This document shows positions 1 to 6,800 of a stretch of DNA of 21,226 nt, one piece after another. Numbering within the stretch: position 1 is the stretch's first letter; every line of letters starts with the position of its first letter. The stretch is taken from the NCBI GenBank assembly GCA_019322535.1, contig JAHWIM010000054.1, forward strand, positions 1-21,226, given 5' to 3'. The notes below the pieces were generated by a model. That model was not told the DNA's origin, did no database searches, and saw only the letters and a program-made list of their open reading frames with translations. Made by a program: the position numbers and the translations under genes. The stretch is from Candidatus Woesearchaeota archaeon. Lineage in GTDB: Archaea > Nanobdellota > Nanobdellia > Woesearchaeales > WJKL01.

Positions 1-135
1 AATAAAAGTTATATCAGCAATTGTTAAAACATCAGATATCTCTTCTAAAGTATAATTATAGGATTTTAATCTTTTATTAAGCATCTCTGGCAGAACAAAA
101 TCCATCGGCTCTATAATAAAACCCCGGTCAAAATT
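1..135 (-). pseudogene. In-frame continuation of swivel-domain protein past a TAG stop (partial)
   Basis: On the minus strand the frame of the 136-492 gene stays open for 45 codons after its TAG, to the window edge. The translation includes DFVLPEMLNKRL and ISDVLTIADITFI. These segments line up with the same region of the 478-residue paralog (around residues 143-181, TELTQPTRKFFF) and of the frameshifted paralog (ALSAPEDLSFF). The homology therefore crosses the stop, and this stretch is the middle of one swivel-domain protein, not a new gene. No Shine-Dalgarno site precedes the internal ATGs. Whether the TAG is a nonsense mutation, a sequence error or is read through cannot be decided here. 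The C-terminal phosphohistidine domain would lie outside the window. Confidence 0.6.
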
Positions 136-492
136 CTATATATAGAACTCTGTTGCTTTTTTGAGTATATCAAATAATTTATCATTACTTACTTTAGAAA
201 AATTAGTTTTATCTAATTCGTTTAATGTTTTTATGGCGCTTCCTTCAAAATTTTTATAATCTTTTATGAATTTCTCTGCAAACTTCTTATTTTTGAATTT
301 TTTAACCAAGAAATTACCTACTTTTTCATTTTCATTTTCTAAAGTACACCACTTAAAAACATGATGATTTCCATAAACCATGTGCTCTTTGAAGCTTATT
401 CCTACCTTATTCTTCATAGTATTCATTAAAGCTTTTGCTGCTTCAAGACCAATCCAAAGAACACCATGTGTTTCATCAATATCCCATTTCAT
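136..492 (-). CDS. N-terminal part of a PEP-synthase-type swivel-domain protein, ended by an in-frame TAG
   Basis: This encodes 118 residues matching the N-terminal helical region of the paralogs in this window; for example ALNELDK-type helices followed by SNDKLFDILKKA match LSNDEIISLYKEH in the 480-residue protein. The ATG at 492 overlaps the TGA of the preceding gene as ATGA, so it is probably translated by coupling as the last visible gene of the 3499-1 operon. The TAG at 136-138 lies inside the conserved region and the same frame continues with homologous sequence to base 1. As it stands the product has no phosphohistidine domain and no recognisable activity. TAG is used as an ordinary stop by several nearby genes, so general recoding of TAG is unlikely. 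Confidence 0.7.
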   Translation of the reverse strand: MKWDIDETHGVLWIGLEAAKALMNTMKNKVGISFKEHMVYGNHHVFKWCTLENENEKVGNFLVKKFKNKKFAEKFIKDYKNFEGSAIKTLNELDKTNFSKVSNDKLFDILKKATEFYI

Positions 493-1259
493 TTTAACCT
501 TCTAACAACACCTTTATCAGCATCAACCTCAATAACTTCACCATCTTTCAACAATTTAGTTGCAATTTTAGTACCAACTATGCAAGGTATTTTCAACTCC
601 CTAGAAACAATTGCAGCATGTGATGTCATTCCACCTTCATCTGTTATAATAGCAGACGCTTTTCTCATCGCAACAATAAAATCAGGAGAAGTCATCGGAG
701 CAACTAACACATCACCTTTTTCCATTTTTTCTAAATTCCTAGGTGTTAACAATATCTTTGCTTTTCCTTGAACAACATTCTTAACACCTTTGCTAACAAC
801 CAATCCTTTAAATTCTTTAGCATCTTTGTCAATCTTAATTTCAATATATGGCTTAACTAAATCATTTGCTTTCTTTCCAGCAAAATATTCAATATCTTTT
901 CTTTCATGATAATACATAACATATCCATTAAATCTTTCTTTAGTATTAACTCTAACATCCTTCCCTAATAAATCAATTATTTCTGGAGAAGTATAATAAC
1001 AAAGCTCTTTAAAATCAATTCCTTTTCTTTTAGAAATCTCCTTCATAAATTCACTTACAATATGGTTTGCGATGAAGATATACTGCTTTCTATAATCCTG
1101 CCACCAAACACAATAAGCAAGTTTTTGAGCAATCTCAACAACATCAGAACTTATCTTATATTTCTTAATTACAGCTTCTTTCTTCTTTTTAACATTATCA
1201 ACATAATTATTAATCTCTTCAATTTTCTTCTTAGCATCTTCTTCAGAAATTTCTTTCTT
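489..1259 (-). CDS. 3' part of a frameshift-split swivel-domain protein: phosphohistidine domain
   Basis: Reading from 1259, this -1 frame is open for 71 codons before the first ATG (1046) and then 185 more. The upstream codons encode KEISEEDAKKKIEEI and YCVWWQDYRKQY, which align with the 478-residue paralog (FFTLWQDERKIM), so the gene does not begin at 1046. The C-terminal domain carries SAIITDEGGMTSHAAIVSRE, the PEP-utilising enzyme signature with the phosphate-accepting histidine (about residue 429 of the joined 471-residue protein), then IPCIVGTKIATKLLKDGEVI as in the PEP synthase swivel domain. There is no ATP-grasp or TIM-barrel PEP-binding domain. Joined to the 5' part the length (471) matches the 478- and 480-residue paralogs. 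The stop overlaps the next start as ATGA. Confidence 0.8.
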   Translation of the reverse strand, partial: KKEISEEDAKKKIEEINNYVDNVKKKKEAVIKKYKISSDVVEIAQKLAYCVWWQDYRKQYIFIANHIVSEFMKEISKRKGIDFKELCYYTSPEIIDLLGKDVRVNTKERFNGYVMYYHERKDIEYFAGKKANDLVKPYIEIKIDKDAKEFKGLVVSKGVKNVVQGKAKILLTPRNLEKMEKGDVLVAPMTSPDFIVAMRKASAIITDEGGMTSHAAIVSRELKIPCIVGTKIATKLLKDGEVIEVDADKGVVRRLK

Positions 1260-1903
1260 AAAAAATCAACATCTAAAACCTTAGTAAATCCATAACTATT
1301 CCTAATCCAGTAATATTTTTTTTGATGCTCTTTTAATCTCTCAAGCTCACCGCTTAATTTTATCTTCATTAGTTCTAATTCTTCTGTCTGGAAAAAAGAA
1401 AGATCTTCAGGAGCGCTTAATGCTTCAAATATCTCAATAAAATTGAGTTTATTAAACTCAAGAATCTTTTTCTTTAATAACCTCTCTCCACCCCAGTTGC
1501 TTAATTCAGGCAAAAAACCCCAATGCCAAAAATCAATATGGGCCTTATCCCATTTAACAAACAAATCCTTTAATTCAGAATCACTAAGCTTAGAGAGCCC
1601 TTCATTCACTTTTATCTCATATTCTTTAACTTTCTTGCATGCTTTAAGAAAACCATCCCTTCCTTTTTTCACTTCTTTTTCATCCAAAACATATTTCTTA
1701 AATAACTTCTCTCCACTATCCCTAAGATTTTCATCATTTAAAATAAAAACTATTTTATCATCTTTAAAAAATCCAAGAGCATCTGGCCAGCTGCCATCTA
1801 TAAAACCAGGATAAGAAACAAAAGCTCTTACAAAAGGATCAACATAAATCGGCCTTCCATCAATAGGCCCCCACTTAAATAACTCTTTTTTTGGATCTAT
1901 CAT
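1169..1903 (-). CDS. 5' part of a frameshift-split swivel-domain protein: N-terminal helical region
   Basis: The first 215 codons form the N-terminal region of a swivel-domain protein, starting MIDPKKELFKWGPIDGRPIY. It continues through helical segments that match the paralogs, including ELKDLFVKWDKAHIDFWHW and KYYWIRNSYGF, the counterpart of HWIKARWDLG in the 478-residue protein. After codon 215 the zero frame gives 29 lysine- and arginine-rich residues with no counterpart in the paralogs and stops at 1169; this tail is an out-of-frame artefact. The ATG at 1903 overlaps the TGA of the preceding gene as ATGA, which supports the start and coupled translation. Without the frameshift the product would lack the phosphohistidine domain. 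Confidence 0.75.
   Translation of the reverse strand: MIDPKKELFKWGPIDGRPIYVDPFVRAFVSYPGFIDGSWPDALGFFKDDKIVFILNDENLRDSGEKLFKKYVLDEKEVKKGRDGFLKACKKVKEYEIKVNEGLSKLSDSELKDLFVKWDKAHIDFWHWGFLPELSNWGGERLLKKKILEFNKLNFIEIFEALSAPEDLSFFQTEELELMKIKLSGELERLKEHQKKYYWIRNSYGFTKVLDVDFLRKKFLKKMLRRKLKRLIIMLIMLKRRKKL
1259..1265 (-). other. T_TTT_TTA heptamer at the frame change (possible -1 frameshift site)
   Basis: On the minus strand the 5' frame reads GAT TTT TTA AGA. The heptamer T_TTT_TTA is therefore in the exact X_XXY_YYZ phase of a classical -1 slippery site. Slipping back one base gives TTA then AAG AAA GAA, which is precisely the frame encoding the rest of the conserved protein. The equally simple alternative is loss of one T from a run of seven, either in the genome or in the read. 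No strong downstream stem-loop is visible; there is only a short AGAAATTTCT palindrome. Confidence 0.65.
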
Positions 1904-3336
1904 TTTAAAATCTTTACCATGCTGTGGTTGGCATTAACATCAACTAAATCTCCATCTTTTAACACTTTGGTTGCATTTTTAGTTGCAATTACACATGGTT
2001 TCTTTAATTCTCTAGAAATAACAGCTGCATGGCATGTTAAACCGCCTTCATCTGTCACAATTGCAGCAGCTTTTCTCATTGCAGGAACAAATTCAGGTCT
2101 TGTCATAGAAGTAACAAGAATATCTCCTTGTTTAACCTTAGGAATATCTTCTTTATTCAAACAAACTTTAACTCTTCCAATTGCTTTGCCAATAGAAGCG
2201 CACATGCCATTTAATTCTTTAACATCATCTTCTTTTCTCTGATTAAGCATGTTTCTTCTAAAATCTAAATAATCTCCATCAGAAAGAAGTATTCTTTGAT
2301 TTAAATGATAAAGAATAACAGAACCTTTCCTTCTCTCAATTAACATGTTTTCATCTATGCTCTTTAAATCTTTTAACTCGTCTGGTAGCAGATATTTCAA
2401 ATTATTAACACTTATTTTTGCTCTTTTTGCTAATTCATGAACAAATTTCTCCATTGCAACATTTCCTCTTAGAATCATTATCTTTCTTTCATCCTGCCAT
2501 AATGTGAAAAAATCAGTAATTTCAAGCAAATCAATGAATTTTTCATCTAATTTTAATTCATTGTACAATTTTTTCTTTTTCTCAGCATTATCCTTAAGCT
2601 GCTTATCAGTTGTAACTTCTATTTTCCTGCTTTTTAATTCTTTTAATTCTTTAAGAACATCTTTTTTAGTATATTCCTGGCCTAAATCCCATCTTGCTTT
2701 TATCCAATGGAAATCTTTAACATGCCCATCAACTAATTTATCAAAATCAGTACTATTTTTCTTATTGACTAGATTCAATAAGCTTTTATTAAACTCAGAA
2801 AAAAAGAATTTCCTTGTTGGTTGTGTTAATTCAGTAAAATAATCAGGGAATTTCTCAACCAAGTTCAACTTCTGCAAGACATCTAATAATTTATCTTTAA
2901 TAAAAACATCAGTTGTTAATGCAACAGACTCAACAACATGAGATGCTCCAAAAGAATCATAAAATAAGTTTGCAAATTTTTGATATTCTTTAACTAGTTC
3001 TTTATCACTTAATTTAGAAATCTTTGGCAGCTCATCCTTGATATAATCTAATGCTTTTTTTTCTAATTTCTTGCCTATTTTATAGATCTTTGAGATATAA
3101 TCCTTGTCTTTCTTATGCCTCTTCATGAATTCATCGCAAACAATATGTAAACTTTCTCTGCAATAGCAAAATTCACAATAATCATTCTCAAAATTCAAAA
3201 GAAAATTAGGATAACAATAACCTAAATATCTCTTCATAGTTAATATGCCAGAAACAGCTCCAGCTGCTATAAAAGCAGGAACTCCATTAATTCCCTGGAT
3301 GTACCACTCTTTTTTCAGAAAATCACTTGCTTTCAT
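1900..3336 (-). CDS. PEP-synthase-type phosphohistidine swivel-domain protein, 478 residues
   Basis: This is the intact member of the first operon. The C-terminal region (about 380-478) is a PEP-utilising-enzyme mobile domain: VKQGDILVTSMTRPEFVPAM, then IVTDEGGLTCHAAVISREL with the phosphate-accepting histidine at about 436, then KNATKVLKDGDLV. This closely follows the swivel domain of PEP synthase. Residues 1-370 are mostly helical and contain HWIKARW (about 210-216) and LWQDERK (about 279-285), both shared with paralogs; CEFCYC near residue 54 is particular to this copy. The ATP-grasp and PEP/pyruvate barrel of PEP synthase are absent, so any phosphoryl donor must be another protein or substrate. 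AGAGG lies just before the ATG. The function is unknown; the domain call is firm. Confidence 0.87.
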   Translation of the reverse strand: MKASDFLKKEWYIQGINGVPAFIAAGAVSGILTMKRYLGYCYPNFLLNFENDYCEFCYCRESLHIVCDEFMKRHKKDKDYISKIYKIGKKLEKKALDYIKDELPKISKLSDKELVKEYQKFANLFYDSFGASHVVESVALTTDVFIKDKLLDVLQKLNLVEKFPDYFTELTQPTRKFFFSEFNKSLLNLVNKKNSTDFDKLVDGHVKDFHWIKARWDLGQEYTKKDVLKELKELKSRKIEVTTDKQLKDNAEKKKKLYNELKLDEKFIDLLEITDFFTLWQDERKIMILRGNVAMEKFVHELAKRAKISVNNLKYLLPDELKDLKSIDENMLIERRKGSVILYHLNQRILLSDGDYLDFRRNMLNQRKEDDVKELNGMCASIGKAIGRVKVCLNKEDIPKVKQGDILVTSMTRPEFVPAMRKAAAIVTDEGGLTCHAAVISRELKKPCVIATKNATKVLKDGDLVDVNANHSMVKILK

Positions 3337-3379
3337 TTGTCCTCTGTTTTACCCTATATCCTCTCAAATATAAAACTTA

Positions 3380-3499
3380 CTATATTACAATCCAGGTAAC
3401 TAGAACTACTAAAATCAAAATTATAATTCCCAGCAAAAGATCACCCATATTGAACAGGTTTACTTTGCTTTGCTCCATTAATTCTATTGCGTGAGGCAT
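3380..3499 (-). CDS. Small single-span membrane protein, 39 residues
   Basis: This short frame begins MPHAIELMEQSKVNLFNMG and ends in one continuous hydrophobic stretch, LLLGIIILILVVLVTWIVI, long enough to cross a membrane once, followed directly by TAG. It is the first frame after a good TATA-like box (3531-3538, about 35 bases before the ATG) and lies 43 bases before the 478-residue swivel-domain gene, so it would be co-transcribed with it and placed under the same palindrome. The polar N-terminus would lie on one side of the membrane, with almost nothing on the other. No family is recognised. The promoter position and the clean membrane segment favour a real gene, but a frame this short can arise by chance in AT-rich DNA. 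Confidence 0.5.
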   Translation of the reverse strand: MPHAIELMEQSKVNLFNMGDLLLGIIILILVVLVTWIVI

Positions 3500-3530
3500 A
3501 TTTATCACTTTAATTAAGTAATAAGAGTTC

Positions 3531-3538
3531 TATTTAAG
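3531..3538 (-). promoter_or_regulatory. TATA-like box of the 3499-1 operon
   Basis: The minus strand reads ACTTAAATAGA, an archaeal TATA-like element about 35 bases before the 39-residue frame. This predicts a leader of roughly 10 bases. It is about 19 bases from the centre of the palindrome at 3543-3564. Confidence 0.6.
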
Positions 3539-3542
3539 TATG

Positions 3543-3564
3543 TGTAGTTATTATTATTACTACA
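3543..3564. promoter_or_regulatory. Palindrome between divergent promoters, probable TrmB operator
   Basis: Half-sites TGTAGT and ACTACA flank a 10-base A/T centre (TATTATTATT). The centre (3553.5) is about 52 bases before the TrmB ATG, about 26 from its TATA box and about 19 from the opposing TATA box. The palindrome at 16934-16958 has the same spacings beside the second TrmB gene, which suggests an autoregulated operator that also controls the divergent operon. Binding by this protein is inferred. Confidence 0.65.
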
Positions 3565-3575
3565 AAAACAAAAGA

Positions 3576-3585
3576 TTTATAAAAT
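3576..3585 (+). promoter_or_regulatory. TATA-like box of the first TrmB gene
   Basis: TTTATAAAAT lies centred about 26 bases before the ATG at 3606. This predicts transcription starting at or next to the start codon (a leaderless mRNA) and supports 3606 over an upstream in-frame ATG at 3540, which lies before this box. Confidence 0.7.
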
Positions 3586-3605
3586 ACTTTAAGCTATTAT
3601 ACCTT

Positions 3606-4340
3606 ATGGAACTCGTAAAAGAAGAAATATTAGTAAAATCAGGATTAACCAAGAATGAAGCAAAAGTTTACTTAGCATTATTAAAATTAGGTTCAGCTAC
3701 AGCTGTTGAGATTACTAAGAAATCTGGAATTCATAGAGTTAATACTTATGATGTTCTTGAAAGATTATTAGAAAAAGGTTTAATTAGCACTATAATGCAG
3801 GCTAAAAAAAGGATTTATGAAGCTGCAAATCCAAGACAGCTGTTAAAATTACTCCAGGAAAAAGAAGAAATGCTAAGCAAAGCAATGCCTGATTTAATAG
3901 ATACTTTCAAATCAAAAAAAGAAAAACAGCAAGTGCATCATTTTTTTGGACCTGAAGGTGTTATGCAGGCTTATTACATGATGCTTGATCAAAAAGAAAT
4001 GCTATACGCGATTGGAGGCGCTGGAATAAACAGAAAATTCCTAAAACACAGGCATGAGATATGGAATAAAGAGAGAATAAAAAGAAAAATACATGGAAGA
4101 GGACTTTATTATGAGTTTACTAGAACACATAAAGAGTCTGGATGGGATGATCCAACAATGAATATAAGATATCTGCCTGATAAGTTCAAAACATTAGGAA
4201 TGGTTGATATCTGCGGAGATTTAGTTGTTAATCTGTTGCCTATAGAAGGAAATATCATGGCAATTGTTATTGAAAACAAAGTCCTAGCTGACACTTACAG
4301 AAAATTCTTTGAATTTATGTGGCAGTATGCAAAAAAATAA
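3606..4340 (+). CDS. TrmB-family transcriptional regulator, 244 residues
   Basis: The N-terminal winged helix-turn-helix (about 10-75) has the TrmB hallmark GLTKNEAKVYLALLKLGSAT, then EITKKSGIHRVNTYDVLERL as the recognition region. The C-terminal half (FGPEGVMQAYYMML to VLADTYRKFFEFMWQYA) resembles the effector domain of short TrmB-like proteins. Those regulators usually sense sugars or related metabolites; the ligand here is unknown. The start at 3606 is chosen because the TATA box at 3576-3585 lies inside the longer in-frame extension from 3540. The gene is divergent from the swivel-domain operon across a palindrome, so control of that operon and of itself is likely. It is a paralog of the regulator at 16998. 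It ends immediately against the convergent pta gene with no spacer. Confidence 0.88.
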   Translation: MELVKEEILVKSGLTKNEAKVYLALLKLGSATAVEITKKSGIHRVNTYDVLERLLEKGLISTIMQAKKRIYEAANPRQLLKLLQEKEEMLSKAMPDLIDTFKSKKEKQQVHHFFGPEGVMQAYYMMLDQKEMLYAIGGAGINRKFLKHRHEIWNKERIKRKIHGRGLYYEFTRTHKESGWDDPTMNIRYLPDKFKTLGMVDICGDLVVNLLPIEGNIMAIVIENKVLADTYRKFFEFMWQYAKK

Positions 4341-5327
4341 TTATTTAGCATTAACCTGAAATGCACAGCTGACAATCATATTTCTTACTGATTCCATTGG
4401 AGTGCTTCTGCCAAGTATTGCAACTGGTTTCTGAAGACCAGACAATATTGTAAAATCCAAGGTCATATCTGAAAACTGTCCTAGTCCATGAGCAAATATG
4501 TTTGAAGCAGTTAAATTAGGAAATATCAAAACATTTGCTTCTCCTTTCAAAGGTGAATCAGGACATTTTCTTGGAGCTACTTTTGGATTTACAGCAGCAT
4601 CTACTTGTAATTCTCCATCAATTAATAACTCAGAATCTTTCTCCTTCATAATTTCAACCGCTTTTCTAACTAATTCTGTTTGTGGAGTATCTCCTCCACT
4701 TCCTTTTGTTGAAAAAGATAATAAAGCAACTTTTGGCTCTATTTCAAAACTTCTTACAACATCAACTGCGTTTAATGTAATTTGTGCAAGATCTTCTGCA
4801 GAAGGATCTATATTTAAGCTGAAGTCAGTTCCAAAAAAAGTTCTGTCATTTTTAACATCAGTTAAAGTAGAAACTTCAGAAACTAATTTGCCTTTTTCTC
4901 TTAAAATCTGCAATGCAGGTCTCATCAAAGCAGCTGTTGAGCCAATAGCAGAGCCTGCAACAGCATCTGCATGACCAGCATAACAATACATTACTCCAAA
5001 ATAATTCTCATCTTCAATTAATTTATTAGCTTGGTCTAATGTCATTCCTTTGTGTTTTCTAACTTCAACAAGCTTTTCAGCTAATTCCTTTTTCAAATCA
5101 GAATTTTTATAATCAACAATCTCAGCTTCTTTAATATCAACTCCAAGCTCTTTTGCTTTTGCATTAACTTCATCAGGATTTCCTAATAATATAAGAGAAG
5201 CAAGTTTATTCTTCAAAACATCATCAGCTGCTTTTAAGCATCTTTCATCCCATCCTTCACAAACAACTACTTTAACTAGCTTTTTCTTAGCAACTTTTTC
5301 CATGATACTTATTAGATCAATTTTCAT
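4341..5327 (-). CDS. pta: Phosphate acetyltransferase
   Basis: The 328-residue protein has the length of a single-domain Pta, which interconverts acetyl-CoA plus phosphate with acetyl-phosphate plus CoA in the cytoplasm. Recognisable segments include VALLSFSTKGSGGDTPQT, LLIDGELQVDAAVNP, GEANVLIFPNLTASNIF and LGRSTPMESVRNMI, in the normal order for the Pta family. The ATG at 5327 is preceded by AGGTGAT at good spacing; an upstream in-frame GTG at 5336 lies within that site and is less likely. It is the last gene of a five-gene operon after a methyltransferase. No acetate kinase is in the window, so coupling to ATP synthesis cannot be judged. A phosphate butyryltransferase or other acyl specificity is possible but less likely. 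Confidence 0.92.
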   Translation of the reverse strand: MKIDLISIMEKVAKKKLVKVVVCEGWDERCLKAADDVLKNKLASLILLGNPDEVNAKAKELGVDIKEAEIVDYKNSDLKKELAEKLVEVRKHKGMTLDQANKLIEDENYFGVMYCYAGHADAVAGSAIGSTAALMRPALQILREKGKLVSEVSTLTDVKNDRTFFGTDFSLNIDPSAEDLAQITLNAVDVVRSFEIEPKVALLSFSTKGSGGDTPQTELVRKAVEIMKEKDSELLIDGELQVDAAVNPKVAPRKCPDSPLKGEANVLIFPNLTASNIFAHGLGQFSDMTLDFTILSGLQKPVAILGRSTPMESVRNMIVSCAFQVNAK

Positions 5328-5331
5328 ATTA

Positions 5332-5338
5332 ATCACCT
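5332..5338 (-). promoter_or_regulatory. Ribosome binding site deciding the pta start
   Basis: The minus strand reads AGGTGAT, then four bases, then ATG. It overlaps the TGA of the methyltransferase gene and favours 5327 over the GTG at 5336. Confidence 0.6.
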
Positions 5339-6049
5339 TTCTGCAATTATAATATACATTCCAAGAGGTTTTGAATCTTTTAACTTAGGATGTTTAACAA
5401 GAAATTTTCTTATCTTTATAAAACCAGCGTTCTTAAGCTGTTTTTCAAAAAGTTTCAAATGAACTTTGTATTCATCTACTTTTGCTAAGCCTAATTTCTT
5501 TGATTCTTGCTCGCAATCAGCTGTTAATTTATCTTTTAATTTCAATGCTATCTCTGTTTTCTTATCATGATAATTAGTTAAAGATTTTTTCCATTCTTTT
5601 TTGCTAGAATAATAAGGAATAAATTCATCAAGAATCAACATTTTACCTTTCTTCTTCAGATTACTAAACATAGTTTTAACAAATCTTTGCTTTTCATTAT
5701 CAAGAATATGATGATAAACATATCTCATCACAATAACATCAGCTGGTTCTATTCTAAAACCAATAGCACTTTTTCTAACTAATTTTACATTGTTAAATTT
5801 ACTCAATCTTTTCTTTGCTCCAATTAACAATGCAGAAGAAGGATCAGAAGCAATAATATTTACACCTTTGATTTTTGCTATTTCTTTTGTTATAAGTCCT
5901 GTTCCACAACCAGGTTCATAAACAGTCATTCCTTTTTTTACAAATTTCTTAACTAAATCAAAAAAAGGTTTATCACCTATACGATAAATTTTACTTTTAT
6001 AGACTATACTGTCATATAGCTCTGCAGTAGCTAAACGTTTATCTTTCAT
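5333..6049 (-). CDS. Class I SAM-dependent methyltransferase, 238 residues
   Basis: The Rossmann-fold methyltransferase motif I is VYEPGCGTGLITKEIA (about 43-58). It is followed by the acidic motif II region IIASDPSSALLIGAKKRL, and then VIVMRYVYHHIL and MLILDEFIPYY as later core strands. The layout resembles UbiE-type small-molecule methyltransferases, but the substrate cannot be read from sequence. The ATG at 6049 follows the stop of the HAD gene by one base; the longer frame from 6070 would need TTG and overlap its neighbour. It sits fourth in the acyltransferase-hydrolase-HAD-methyltransferase-pta operon. It has canonical glycine motifs, unlike the two atypical methyltransferases at 11402 and 17734, and belongs to a different branch. 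Confidence 0.83.
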   Translation of the reverse strand: MKDKRLATAELYDSIVYKSKIYRIGDKPFFDLVKKFVKKGMTVYEPGCGTGLITKEIAKIKGVNIIASDPSSALLIGAKKRLSKFNNVKLVRKSAIGFRIEPADVIVMRYVYHHILDNEKQRFVKTMFSNLKKKGKMLILDEFIPYYSSKKEWKKSLTNYHDKKTEIALKLKDKLTADCEQESKKLGLAKVDEYKVHLKLFEKQLKNAGFIKIRKFLVKHPKLKDSKPLGMYIIIAER

Positions 6050-6050
6050 T

Positions 6051-6800
6051 TTAAAAGCGTAATAATTCAATATTTTTCTTTTTATCTATAAATCTTTTTA
6101 ATTTTTTCGTATACGCTGCAAATTTCAAATTCTTCAGCTCTAACAAAGAAGTATCTTCATAATCTTGTATAACAATTCCAATATTTTTTGACTTGAATTT
6201 CTTTGCTATTCTTTCTGCAATCCTTTTCTTATCTTGAGAATGCTTAACATTAAGCAAGCATCCTGTTATCATTCCTTTCTTAACTATAAATTCATTTGAC
6301 TTTAATATATCAATGCCTAAAACCTTCTTTATAACATCCTCACCAATAGCAAAATGTTCTGTTATTGCAACAACTTTAGGTTTTGACTGCCTCAAAGAAT
6401 TATACATCTTCAAAACCTTTTGATTAATATTTTCCTTAATCACTCTACTTGAAAACTTATAATCATCTGCTCTTACATTAAGATCAACAACAGCATTTGC
6501 CCATATCCTAATCATCTTTTCACAACTACTGCCATTAAAAAACCTATTATTTACTCTTCTAACACAATCAACAAGATGAAGTTTTATAGCTGTCCAGATA
6601 AGCTTCAGAACTTTCTTATTCAATCTTATTCTATAAAAGTTCAAAAGTATAAGAAAAATTGATTTTTTTGTTGTATAAAACTTATTAAATTTCTTTCTAA
6701 GCAAAAACTTAAGAAACAATCTATTTGCTGCAGCAACAGTCCTGTGATAGATAAAAGTATCATCAATATCAATTATTAGAAGGTCTAGTTTGGATTTCAT
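6051..6800 (-). CDS. HAD-superfamily hydrolase, probably a phosphatase
   Basis: Motif I is LLIIDIDDTF with the nucleophile Asp11 and acid/base Asp13. Motif II is KVVAITEHF with Thr147. A candidate motif III lysine lies in NVKHSQDKKRIAERI (about 186). Motif IV acidic residues lie in GIVIQDYEDTSLLEL (about 213-216). A long helical insert between motifs I and II (about 25-135) serves as a C1-type cap, and its sequence is not one I recognise. The order and spacing fit SerB-like HAD phosphatases, so hydrolysis of a small phosphorylated metabolite is likely, with unknown substrate. ATGA coupling to the hydrolase gene supports the start. Confidence 0.78.
   Translation of the reverse strand: MKSKLDLLIIDIDDTFIYHRTVAAANRLFLKFLLRKKFNKFYTTKKSIFLILLNFYRIRLNKKVLKLIWTAIKLHLVDCVRRVNNRFFNGSSCEKMIRIWANAVVDLNVRADDYKFSSRVIKENINQKVLKMYNSLRQSKPKVVAITEHFAIGEDVIKKVLGIDILKSNEFIVKKGMITGCLLNVKHSQDKKRIAERIAKKFKSKNIGIVIQDYEDTSLLELKNLKFAAYTKKLKRFIDKKKNIELLRF

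Noticed and set aside
136..138. TAG decoded as pyrrolysine throughout the genome
   Set aside because: TAG is the terminal stop of several genes here (3380-3499, 13731-14408, 16998-17741, 17734-18603), and no pyl gene is in the window.
489..1046. The 185-residue frame as an independent gene starting at ATG 1046
   Set aside because: Homology to the paralogs runs unbroken through 71 codons upstream of that ATG to the frame change at 1259, so it is the 3' part of a longer gene.
1169..1258. Basic C-terminal tail of the 244-residue frame as a real domain
   Set aside because: The 29 residues after codon 215 have no counterpart in the paralogs, and the other frame at the same place does.
466..2842. 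Plus-strand frames opposite the swivel-domain genes (for example 466-771, 1443-1814, 1919-2242, 2504-2842)
   Set aside because: They are antisense shadows of genes with clear homology, are rich in Ser/Phe/Asn as expected from reverse reading, and have no promoters.
3540..3605. Longer start of the first TrmB gene
   Set aside because: The extension covers the palindrome and TATA box, has no family similarity, and ATG 3606 fits a leaderless start.
4498..4974. Plus-strand frame within pta
   Set aside because: It is antisense to an unmistakable pta and has no family features.
6050..6070. TTG start at 6070 for the methyltransferase
   Set aside because: It would overlap the HAD gene by 20 bases; ATG 6049 follows that gene's stop by one base.
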